Shown here piece by piece: positions 16,267-23,146 of a stretch of DNA of 40,075 nt. Each line of letters starts with the position of its first letter. Positions within the stretch are counted from its first letter, which is position 1. Source of the stretch: Gammaproteobacteria bacterium (GTDB lineage: Bacteria > Pseudomonadota > Gammaproteobacteria > Steroidobacterales > Steroidobacteraceae); assembly GCA_019247195.1 (NCBI GenBank), contig JAFAPI010000197.1, positions 1-40,075 of the forward strand, written 5' to 3'. Under the pieces are notes generated by a model that saw nothing but the letters and a program-made list of their open reading frames with translations, ran no database searches and had not been told where the DNA came from. The position numbers and the translations under genes were made by a program.

Positions 16267-17100
16267 ATGCGCCTACCCATCCGTCTCACGAGTCTCCTCA
16301 TTGCGGCACTGCTTGGCTGCGCGAGCGCCGCCATTCAGGCCCAGGCGCGCGAGGAAGGTCGACTGCTGATCGCTAGCGAGGTCCTCGAGGACCTGCGCGG
16401 CGGACGCGACGAGCGAATCCCGGACTGGCTGCTCGAGCGTGCCTACGGCATCGCGGTGATTCCGGACCTCACCAAGGTGGCCTTCTTCGCCGGCGGCCGC
16501 CACGGCCGGGGCGTGCTCGTGGTGCGCGACAGCAAGGGCGAATTCACCAATCCCGTGTTCGTGACCATGACCGGGGGCAGCTTCGGCTTCCAGTGGGGGG
16601 TGCAGGCCACGGACATCGTACTGGTCTTCACCACGCCCAAAGGCATCGAAGGCATCAATGGCGGCAAGGTCACGCTCGGCGCCGATGCGTCTGTCGCCGC
16701 CGGACCGGTCGGCCGCACCGCCTCCGCCGCGACCGACTCGAACTTCAAGGCCGAGGTTTACTCCTACTCGCGCAGCCGCGGGGTGTTCGCCGGCATTGCG
16801 CTGGATGGCACCGTGATCCGGATCGACGACGATGCCAACGACGCTTTCTACCAGAAGGCGGGCGTCTCCACCGCCGACATACTGTCCGGCGCCGTCACGA
16901 CCAACGATGAGGCGGCGCGGCGCTTCATGGCGGCCGTGGCCACCAGCACCGGCGTGCAGCGTTCGGCCTCCGCGGCCGGCGCAGCCGGTACGGCACCCGT
17001 CCCCACCCCCAGTCCCGCTACCTCCCCCGCTACTCCGGCGACTCCGGCGCAGTCCTTCCCCTTGCCCGATCCGCAACCGGGACAGGAACCGCCGCGCTGA
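16267..17100 (+). CDS. SYLF (Ysc84-type) lipid-binding domain protein
   Basis: The product is 277 residues from ATG 16267, preceded by AGGGG at 5-6 bases; the frame is open to a GTG at 16249. The N-terminus is a signal region (LTSLLIAALLGCASAAIQA); LLGC is a possible but weak lipobox. Residues about 30-220 match the SYLF fold: YGIAVIPDLTKVAFFAGGRH, GVLVVRDSKG, SFGFQWGVQATDIVLVF, KVTLGADASVAAGPVGR and SYSRSRGVFAGIALDG. SYLF proteins bind phosphoinositides in eukaryotes; bacterial members are exported and of unknown role. The last 45 residues are low-complexity Pro/Ala/Thr. It is transcribed apart from region A (94-base gap). Confidence 0.9.
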   Translation: MRLPIRLTSLLIAALLGCASAAIQAQAREEGRLLIASEVLEDLRGGRDERIPDWLLERAYGIAVIPDLTKVAFFAGGRHGRGVLVVRDSKGEFTNPVFVTMTGGSFGFQWGVQATDIVLVFTTPKGIEGINGGKVTLGADASVAAGPVGRTASAATDSNFKAEVYSYSRSRGVFAGIALDGTVIRIDDDANDAFYQKAGVSTADILSGAVTTNDEAARRFMAAVATSTGVQRSASAAGAAGTAPVPTPSPATSPATPATPAQSFPLPDPQPGQEPPR

Positions 17101-17120
17101 CTAAGCGCGACGGCGTCCGA

Positions 17121-17148
17121 CCCGCCGGCGTAGGCGCGTGCCGGCGGG
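17121..17148 (+). terminator. GC-rich hairpin after SYLF gene
   Basis: A perfect 9-base inverted repeat (CCCGCCGGC and GCCGGCGGG) with a 10-base loop begins 20 bases after the SYLF stop codon. There is no T-run, so it would be a weak intrinsic terminator or an RNA-stabilising hairpin. Confidence 0.4.
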
Positions 17149-17165
17149 AGGGCGTAGACTGCGCG

Positions 17166-17198
17166 GCTGCAGCGCCCACCTAACAACAACGCTGCAGC
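17166..17198. repeat. Inverted repeat upstream of NTF2-like gene
   Basis: GCTGCAGCG (17166-17174) and CGCTGCAGC (17190-17198) are perfect 9-base arms around a 15-base A/C-rich spacer, 25 bases before the NTF2-like ATG. It could be an operator or 5' untranslated hairpin; no promoter hexamers are convincing nearby. Confidence 0.35.
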
Positions 17199-17223
17199 TG
17201 TCCAAACACTGGGAGTCACACTT

Positions 17224-17670
17224 ATGAAACGCGTTTGCTTCGGAGCGGCGCTCGCGCTGCTGTCGGCATCGGGACTCGCCTGGGCGCAGGCTGGGGGCGA
17301 CACGGCAGAGAAGACCGTCGCGGCCAACGAGTACATCTGGCTGCAGTCACAAAAAACCAACAATCCGGACCTCATCGCTCCTCTGCTCGCCGAGAAGTTC
17401 GTGCAGACCGACGACAGCGGCAGGGTCACCAACAAGGCCGAAACGCTCGACGAGGCGCGCAAGACGAAGTGGACCAGCGCCGAGTACGAGGATGTGCATG
17501 TGACCGTGGTCGGCAATACCGCGATTGCGACCGGCGGCTTCAGGGGCACCGGCACGAGCTCGACCGGCAAGCCCCTCGACCTCCATGCCCGCTGGACCGA
17601 CACCTGGGTGAAGATGCCCGACGGCAAGTGGCAGTGCCTGGCCAGCCAGGACGGCCCAATCCAGCAATAA
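17224..17670 (+). CDS. Secreted NTF2-like (SnoaL/DUF4440) protein
   Basis: The product is 148 residues with a clear signal peptide (LALLSASGLAWAQA). The mature part has the cone-shaped NTF2 fold pattern: a helix containing EYIWLQSQKTNNPDLIAPLL, then FVQTDDSGRVTNKAE, strands around VHVTVVGNTAIATGGF, and the terminal RWTDTWVKMPDGKWQCLASQ typical of DUF4440. Members range from small enzymes to inactive binding proteins, and no catalytic residues can be assigned. GGGAG precedes the ATG. It appears monocistronic, ending at a hairpin shared with the convergent MATE gene. Confidence 0.88.
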   Translation: MKRVCFGAALALLSASGLAWAQAGGDTAEKTVAANEYIWLQSQKTNNPDLIAPLLAEKFVQTDDSGRVTNKAETLDEARKTKWTSAEYEDVHVTVVGNTAIATGGFRGTGTSSTGKPLDLHARWTDTWVKMPDGKWQCLASQDGPIQQ

Positions 17671-17680
17671 CGGATGGCGG

Positions 17681-17703
17681 AGCGCCGGCGCTAGGCCGGC
17701 GCT
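17681..17703. terminator. Bidirectional hairpin between NTF2-like and MATE genes
   Basis: AGCGCCGGC and GCCGGCGCT form a perfect 9-base stem with a GCTAG loop, 10 bases after the NTF2-like stop. The loop contains the stop codon of the convergent MATE gene (17691-17693), so the hairpin would serve both transcripts. No long T-run follows on either side. Confidence 0.55.
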
Positions 17704-19076
17704 TCCGGTGCCTGGGGGTCGGCCACCGACCCGAGTGGCGGACGCGGCAGGCGGCGCGCGAACTCCCGCCGCAGAAGCAGCAGACTCATCAGTGCCTGCA
17801 GCGTGACGCTGGTCACCGACAGGTACCACACCTCGCGCAACTGAAACTGCGGCCGGCTGGCGAGCCACAGGGCCGGCAGCACGAAGGTGAGCAGCCGCGC
17901 CCCCGAGCTGAGCAGGGACGGCCAGGTATTGCCGAGCGCCTGGAACAATCCCGAGCAGGTGAAGATGAGTCCGCTGGCGATGAAGTTCCAGGAAATCACG
18001 CGCAGATAGTCGGCCCCCACCGCGACCACGTCGCCCTGGCGGGAGAAGATGCGGATGAACACGTCCGGGCGCAGCTGGCACAGGAGCGTGAGCAACAGCA
18101 TCAGTACGCTGCTGAGCAGGGCTGCCTGGCGGAACGTGGCGCGGACGCGTGCGTAGTGGCGCGCACCGAAATTCTGCCCCGCCAGGGGAGTCGCGGCGAA
18201 GGCGAGGGCCATCACCGGTAGGAAGAGGGCCTGCATCACGCGCCCGCCGATGCCGAACCCGGCCTGTGCCGCCGGTCCGAACGCGCGGATCACCACGTAG
18301 ACCACCCCGAGGATGATCGACAGCATGAAGAACTCGCCGCCGGCCGGCAGGCCGATGTTGAGGATGCGGCGGATGCTCGGGGCATCCGGGTGCAGCAGCA
18401 CGGCCTCGAGACCGACGTAGTGCTCGAGCCGCGCGAAGTACACCCATAGCAGCGCCACGCCCACCGCGATGGCGAGGCTGCTCGCCAGTCCCGCCCCGAG
18501 CGGCCCGAGCGGATGGTGGGTACCCCAGCCGGCGATCAACACCGGCGCCAGCACGATGTTGAGCAGCACAGTCACCATCTGCACCAGCATGGTGGGCCGG
18601 ACGATGCCCGTCCCCCGCAGCGCGGAGCTGAGAGCTACCAGGGCAAACTGCAGCGCCAGTCCGGGGGTGTAGGCCAGCAGGTATTCGGAGCCGGCGCGGG
18701 CGCTGGCGGTATCCGCCGTCATCCAGCGCATGTAGGGGGTGGCGAGCAGCCAGCCGGCGAGGAGCGTCACCACGCCACACAGTGCCGAGAGCAGCACCGA
18801 CTGATTGAAGACGAGGTTGGCCGCCTTCTGGTCCTTGCGTCCGGCGGCCTGCGCCACCAGGGCCACGGTGCCGACACCGAGCATCTGCGTCAGCCCGAGG
18901 ATGACGAACCCCGCCGTACCGGCGCTGCTCACCCCCGCGATCGCCGCCGGACCCAGCCGGCTGACGAAGTACAGATCGACGACGAAGTACAAAGTCTGGA
19001 ACAGCATGCCGACCGCAATCGGCACCGCGAGGGCGATGAGGTGCCGCGTGATGGGACCCTGCGTGAGATCTTTCAT
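17691..19076 (-). CDS. MATE-family efflux transporter
   Basis: The product is 461 residues with twelve hydrophobic segments. It opens with the family pattern LTQGPITRHLIALAVPIAVG and MLFQTLYFVVDLYFVSRLGP, and carries the typical RGTGIVRPTM and GQNFGARHYARVRATF motifs found after each six-helix half. MATE proteins export cationic drugs and metabolites by sodium or proton antiport; specificity cannot be read from the sequence. A GAGGAG site lies about 9 bases before the ATG. The DUF2252 gene ends 15 bases upstream, so the two are probably co-transcribed with the hydrolase gene before them. Confidence 0.95.
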   Translation of the reverse strand: MKDLTQGPITRHLIALAVPIAVGMLFQTLYFVVDLYFVSRLGPAAIAGVSSAGTAGFVILGLTQMLGVGTVALVAQAAGRKDQKAANLVFNQSVLLSALCGVVTLLAGWLLATPYMRWMTADTASARAGSEYLLAYTPGLALQFALVALSSALRGTGIVRPTMLVQMVTVLLNIVLAPVLIAGWGTHHPLGPLGAGLASSLAIAVGVALLWVYFARLEHYVGLEAVLLHPDAPSIRRILNIGLPAGGEFFMLSIILGVVYVVIRAFGPAAQAGFGIGGRVMQALFLPVMALAFAATPLAGQNFGARHYARVRATFRQAALLSSVLMLLLTLLCQLRPDVFIRIFSRQGDVVAVGADYLRVISWNFIASGLIFTCSGLFQALGNTWPSLLSSGARLLTFVLPALWLASRPQFQLREVWYLSVTSVTLQALMSLLLLRREFARRLPRPPLGSVADPQAPEAPA

Positions 19077-19091
19077 CGCTGATCACGCTCC

Positions 19092-20177
19092 TCATTCATC
19101 GCGTGCGATCTTGCTCCACTTGCGCCACTCGCGATTCAGCGCCTCGGCGCAGCGCTCGGCCTCTCTTGCCAGCCAGTTGGCGCGCCGGTGTGCGAGATCA
19201 TGGAGGATGGCGCGTCGGCGCTCCGGTGTGCCGAGGTGGATGTTGCCGGTCTCCCAGCCCATCATCCACAGCAGGCGGCCCTCGTCACGACCACGCGGCA
19301 GGCTGGCCAGCTCGATACGGCTGCAGTCCGGCGCGAGCCGGCGGATGAGCCAGTGCCCGTGCAACCCATAGTACGGATCCGGCGCGCGCACGGCGCGCCG
19401 CAGCAGATTCATGCAGCGGATCGCGCCGCCCCGGCGCCCCCGCGCCCAGAGCCAGGCCGACGGTGCGAGCGGCTTGGCCTCGCGCGCCACCATCGCGCCG
19501 TGGCACTCGCCGAGCGCGACCACCCGCAGCCGCCCGAGACTTCCCAGGCCGGCCTGACGGTGCACGAGGCGTACCGCGGTCGTGCGCGGCGGCAGACTCG
19601 CCTCGAGTCGGCGTCGCAGACGCGCGTCGATGCGTCCACGCACCGTACGCAGGCCCCGCATCCCGTCCCAGAAGGGCCGTTGGTCCTTGAGCCGCGCCAC
19701 GGCGAGGTCCCGCAACCAGCGATAACGTTCGGCGAGCACGACCGCTCCGCCGCCGCAGCGCAGCGACTCGAGATAGCCCTCCAGGATCGAATCGCACGCA
19801 CGGCGCGGCGACAGGCGCAGCCGTGACGCGTCGATCGCCAGCCAGGCGCTGGTGGCGAGCCTGGTCAGGTCGATCGTGTACGGCAGCACGGCCGTCTCGT
19901 CGAAGTCGTTGATGCCCCAGATGAGCCGACCCTCGGCATCGCGCCAGGTGCCGAAGTTCTCCACGTGCAGGTCACCGATCGCCAGCAGCGCTGGTGCGGT
20001 CCGCGAGTCCGGGCAGAGCTCGGGCCAGGACTGCGACCAGCGGTAGAACGTGGCGCGCATGAACGAGAACGCATCGCGCGCCATGAGGCGATGCTTGAGG
20101 TCGAGATCGCCGCGCAGCATGGGCACATGCTGGCCGAGCCAGCGCTCGTAGGCGGAGGTCGCGTGACGCAGGTCCAT
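19092..20177 (-). CDS. DUF2252 protein with kinase-like fold
   Basis: From ATG 20177 the product is 361 residues. IGDLHVENFG (about 67-76) and NDFDE (90-94) are the family hallmarks; they resemble the catalytic and metal-binding loops of aminoglycoside/choline-type phosphotransferases. Other conserved blocks are HRLMARDAFSFMRATFYRW near the start and GHWLIRRLAPDCSRIEL near the end. The family's substrate is unknown. The frame continues upstream to 20453 but that extension overlaps the hydrolase gene and looks like non-coding composition, so the shorter start is used. The N-terminus falls 10 bases after the hydrolase stop and the product is cytoplasmic. A link to the neighbouring MATE exporter is possible but unproven. 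Confidence 0.9.
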   Translation of the reverse strand: MDLRHATSAYERWLGQHVPMLRGDLDLKHRLMARDAFSFMRATFYRWSQSWPELCPDSRTAPALLAIGDLHVENFGTWRDAEGRLIWGINDFDETAVLPYTIDLTRLATSAWLAIDASRLRLSPRRACDSILEGYLESLRCGGGAVVLAERYRWLRDLAVARLKDQRPFWDGMRGLRTVRGRIDARLRRRLEASLPPRTTAVRLVHRQAGLGSLGRLRVVALGECHGAMVAREAKPLAPSAWLWARGRRGGAIRCMNLLRRAVRAPDPYYGLHGHWLIRRLAPDCSRIELASLPRGRDEGRLLWMMGWETGNIHLGTPERRRAILHDLAHRRANWLAREAERCAEALNREWRKWSKIARDE

Positions 20178-20187
20178 GTTGGATACG

Positions 20188-21015
20188 TTACGGGGGCGTG
20201 ACCCCGGCGAGTGCGGGCAGCGGGTCGGACCGTACCAGCTCGCTGAAGGCTGCCAGGAACTGCGGCCACCAGCTGCGCGCGGCGCCGAAGCTGTGCCCAA
20301 CTCCGGGCAGGCCGATGAACAAGGCCCCTGGGACCCGCGCGATGAACTGCCGCGCCGGCGGAGCGGGACATTCCGCGTCCGCCAAGCCGTGTACGTCGAT
20401 CCATGGCCCGGGCAGCGCACCCAGAGGCTGCAAGCGCTGACCCCGGCGCGCACTCACACCGCGCAGGGATGGTGAGGGGCACACCGGCACCGACAGGTCC
20501 AGTTCCGGACAGAAGGCGAGCGTCAAAGCGCCGCGGAACGTGCGCGGCGACGCCTGGGCAAGCGCGATGACGGCGAGCGTCGCCCCGGCGGAATGTCCGA
20601 CGAGCAGCGCCGGCACGGTGAGGCCGTAGTGCTGGGCAAGTGCGTGGCTCACGCTCTCGAGCTGGCGGCCTGGCGCTGCGCAGCTCGCCGGCTCGCGCTC
20701 CATGCGCGCGAGCCACGAGCGGCTGTCGATGCCCGCCACCAGCGCCCCATCCGCCTTGAGCCCGGCGGCGATCGCCTCCAGGCCCGAATTCCAGCCACCG
20801 TCGCCGGATAGCAGGAGCACGAGGTGGCGGGCCGGACCGGCCGGTGCATAGACACGCAGTCCGCCCAGCCGGTCCGTGCCGGGTAACGTGATGCCCCCCG
20901 GCACGGCACATTCGACAAGCAGCGCCGCCATCCCCGCCAGCACGGCCGCCCGCAGCACGAGCCCGGCGCGCACCCAGGGCGCGCGAATCAAATCCCTGCG
21001 CAAGATCTGCAACAT
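20188..21015 (-). CDS. AcvB/VirJ-like alpha/beta hydrolase
   Basis: From ATG 21015 the product is 275 residues. An N-terminal hydrophobic segment (about 16-36, GLVLRAAVLAGMAALLV) would export or anchor it. The domain matches the bacterial virulence protein VirJ family: LVLLLSGDGGWNSGLEAIA near residue 62, VAGIDSRSWL, and nucleophile elbow GHSAG with Ser near 142; DVHGLADAECPA and GVGHSFG supply likely Asp and His. AcvB of Agrobacterium, the known relative, hydrolyses lysyl-phosphatidylglycerol in the periplasm together with the synthase LpiA. No such synthase gene is visible here. The frame is open upstream to 21843 across the sulfotransferase gene; that extension is rejected. Confidence 0.85.
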   Translation of the reverse strand: MLQILRRDLIRAPWVRAGLVLRAAVLAGMAALLVECAVPGGITLPGTDRLGGLRVYAPAGPARHLVLLLSGDGGWNSGLEAIAAGLKADGALVAGIDSRSWLARMEREPASCAAPGRQLESVSHALAQHYGLTVPALLVGHSAGATLAVIALAQASPRTFRGALTLAFCPELDLSVPVCPSPSLRGVSARRGQRLQPLGALPGPWIDVHGLADAECPAPPARQFIARVPGALFIGLPGVGHSFGAARSWWPQFLAAFSELVRSDPLPALAGVTPP

Positions 21016-21071
21016 CCCGCGCACTGTTGCACCTCGGACGAGCCGGCGCAACGCGCAGCCCGAAAGGGACA

Positions 21072-21080
21072 TGGTAGATT
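21072..21080 (+). promoter_or_regulatory. Extended -10-like element of sulfotransferase gene 1
   Basis: TGGTAGATT has the TGn extension plus a TAGATT hexamer and ends 7 bases before the ATG. Transcription would start at or next to the first codon, giving a leaderless mRNA; no Shine-Dalgarno sequence is present. The same nine bases occur before the paralogous gene at 25838. Confidence 0.45.
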
Positions 21081-21087
21081 CGCCGTC

Positions 21088-23115
21088 ATGGGCGGGACGG
21101 CGGAACCGGTGGGGTCGGTGCAGGTGGCCCTCGCCCACGCGCTGCGCCTGCTCGAGCGTGAGCCGCGACTTGCCGCCGAGCAGGCGACCGAGATCCTCAA
21201 GGTTGCACCCGGGCATCCGCGCGCACTTCTCCTCCTCGCCAGTGCCCGACGCGCGGGGGGTGATGCAAAGGGCAGCCTCGAGCTTCTCGATGAGCTGCGC
21301 AGCCGCCAGCCCGCATGGGCGGAGCTCCGGTTCGAGCGCGCGCTCGCACTGGCCGCCCTGCAGCGAGGCGGGGAGGCCGTGGGGGAGCTGCGTGAGGCTG
21401 TGCGGCTGGATCCGCAGCAGCCGGATGCTTGGCGTACGCTGGCTGATCACCTGGAAGCAATGGGCGAGGTCGCCGCCGCCCAGGACGCGCGCGCCCAGTT
21501 CCTGCGAGCCTCGACGCGCGATCCGCGCCTGCTCGCCGCGGCAGCGGCGCTGTGCGACAACCAGGTACCCGGCGCAGAGTCGCTGCTGCGGCGCCACCTG
21601 CAGGAGCACCCTACCGATATCGCCGCGATCCGCATGCTCGCGGAGGTCGCGGCCCGCCTGGGCCGCTGGCGCGATGCGGAGAATCTCCTGGCACGTTGTC
21701 TCGAGCTCGCACCCACCTTCCACGGGGCGCGACATAACTATGCCGTCGCGCTGCTTCGGCAGGGCCAACCGGCGGCGGCCCTGCCGCAGGTTGAGCGGCT
21801 GCTGGCCGCCGAGCCCCGTAATCCAAGCTACCGCAGCCTGCACGCCGCGGTGCTCGGTGCCATCGGCGACTACGCCGGCGCGCTCGCGGCCTACGACGCC
21901 GTCTTAAAGGAGTACCCGAGTCAGGCGCGCGTGTGGATGAGTTACGGTCATGCCCTGAAGACTGCCGGCCATACCCCGCGCGGGATCGACGCTTATCGCC
22001 GCACGCTGACCCTCGACCCGAGCATCGGCGAGGCGTGGTGGAGTCTGGCGAACCTCAAGACCTACCGCTTCACCGAGGACGACCTGACGCAGATGCGCAC
22101 GCAGCTCGCGCGCAGCGAACTCACGCCCGAGGACCGTTTCCACTTCCACTTTGCCCTCGGCAAGGCACTCGAGGACCGCGCACAGTACGGCGAGTCCTTC
22201 AGCCACTATCAGCAGGGCAACTCGCTGCGGCGGACCCAGGTGCACTACGACGAGCAGCGGCTGCACGAGCTGTGTGCCCGCACGCGCCGCCTGTTCAGCG
22301 CCGAATTTCTCGCCGCGCGCCAAGGCGTCGGGGCCCGGGCCCCCGATCCGATTTTCATCGTCGGCCTGCCGCGCGCGGGCTCCACGCTGATCGAGCAGGT
22401 CCTCGCCAGTCACTCGCAGGTAGAAGGCACCATGGAGCTGCCCGATTTGCCCGCGCTCGCGCAGGAGCTGGGCGGGCGGGGCACCGCGCGCTATCCCGAG
22501 GTGCTCGCCGCCCTCGACGGCGGGGCGCTGCTCTCACTCGGTGAGCAGTACCTGGAGCGCACCCGCGTGCAGCGTCAGAGCGGCAAGCCGTACTTCATCG
22601 ACAAGCTCCCCAACAACTTCCTGCACACCGGTTTCATCCATCTCATCCTGCCCAACGCCCGCATCATCGACGCCCGACGCCACCCGCTCGGCTGCTGCCT
22701 GTCGGGCTTCAAGCAACACTTCGCCCGTGGCCAGAATTACACCTACGACCTGGCCGAGCTCGGCGGCTATTACGCCGCCTACGTGGCGCTGATGGCGCAT
22801 TTCGATGCGGTGCTGCCGGGTCGCGTGCACCGGGTGTTCTATGAGCGCATGGTCGAGGACACCGCGGCCGAGGTGCATGCACTTCTTGCGTACTGCGGGC
22901 TGCCCTTCGAGGCGCAGTGCCTGCGCTTCTATGAGACGGACCGCGCGGTCCGCACCGCTAGCTCCGAGCAGGTACGCTCGCCCATCTTCCGCGAAGGGGT
23001 AGACCAATGGCGCCATTTTGAGCCGTGGCTTGGCCCGCTCAAGGCAGCTCTCGGCCCGGTCCTGGACGCCTACCCACGGGTGCCGGATTTCCGTGATAAT
23101 CCGTCCCGCGGCTGA
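21088..23115 (+). CDS. TPR-containing sulfotransferase, copy 1
   Basis: The product is 675 residues. Residues about 5-370 are tandem TPR-type hairpins (ARLGRWRDAENLLARCLELA, SYGHALKTAGHTPRGIDAYR). The C-terminal third is a PAPS-dependent sulfotransferase: 5'-phosphosulfate loop IFIVGLPRAGST at about 422-433 and 3'-phosphate site RHPLGCCLS with Arg near 531 and Ser near 539. Such enzymes move sulfate from PAPS to hydroxyls, and TPR fusions are related to tyrosylprotein sulfotransferases; acceptor unknown. There is no signal peptide. The gene starts divergently 72 bases from the hydrolase gene and the TonB-dependent receptor follows after 31 bases, so the pair is co-transcribed. The conserved pairing suggests the receptor or its ligand is sulfated or handled together; this is inference. 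Confidence 0.93.
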   Translation: MGGTAEPVGSVQVALAHALRLLEREPRLAAEQATEILKVAPGHPRALLLLASARRAGGDAKGSLELLDELRSRQPAWAELRFERALALAALQRGGEAVGELREAVRLDPQQPDAWRTLADHLEAMGEVAAAQDARAQFLRASTRDPRLLAAAAALCDNQVPGAESLLRRHLQEHPTDIAAIRMLAEVAARLGRWRDAENLLARCLELAPTFHGARHNYAVALLRQGQPAAALPQVERLLAAEPRNPSYRSLHAAVLGAIGDYAGALAAYDAVLKEYPSQARVWMSYGHALKTAGHTPRGIDAYRRTLTLDPSIGEAWWSLANLKTYRFTEDDLTQMRTQLARSELTPEDRFHFHFALGKALEDRAQYGESFSHYQQGNSLRRTQVHYDEQRLHELCARTRRLFSAEFLAARQGVGARAPDPIFIVGLPRAGSTLIEQVLASHSQVEGTMELPDLPALAQELGGRGTARYPEVLAALDGGALLSLGEQYLERTRVQRQSGKPYFIDKLPNNFLHTGFIHLILPNARIIDARRHPLGCCLSGFKQHFARGQNYTYDLAELGGYYAAYVALMAHFDAVLPGRVHRVFYERMVEDTAAEVHALLAYCGLPFEAQCLRFYETDRAVRTASSEQVRSPIFREGVDQWRHFEPWLGPLKAALGPVLDAYPRVPDFRDNPSRG

Positions 23116-23146
23116 CCAAGACGATAAACGCTTACAGGGGGTTCGC

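Noticed and set aside
20178-20453. Longer N-terminus of the DUF2252 protein
   Set aside because: The extension overlaps the end of the hydrolase gene and has no family similarity; ATG at 20177 gives the usual start.
21016-21843. Longer N-terminus of the AcvB/VirJ-like protein
   Set aside because: It would run antisense through the sulfotransferase gene and bury the membrane segment after more than 270 residues.
23018-23146. Upstream start of TonB receptor 1
   Set aside because: It overlaps the sulfotransferase 3' end; ATG 23147 has an AGGGGG site and a signal peptide that matches its paralogue.
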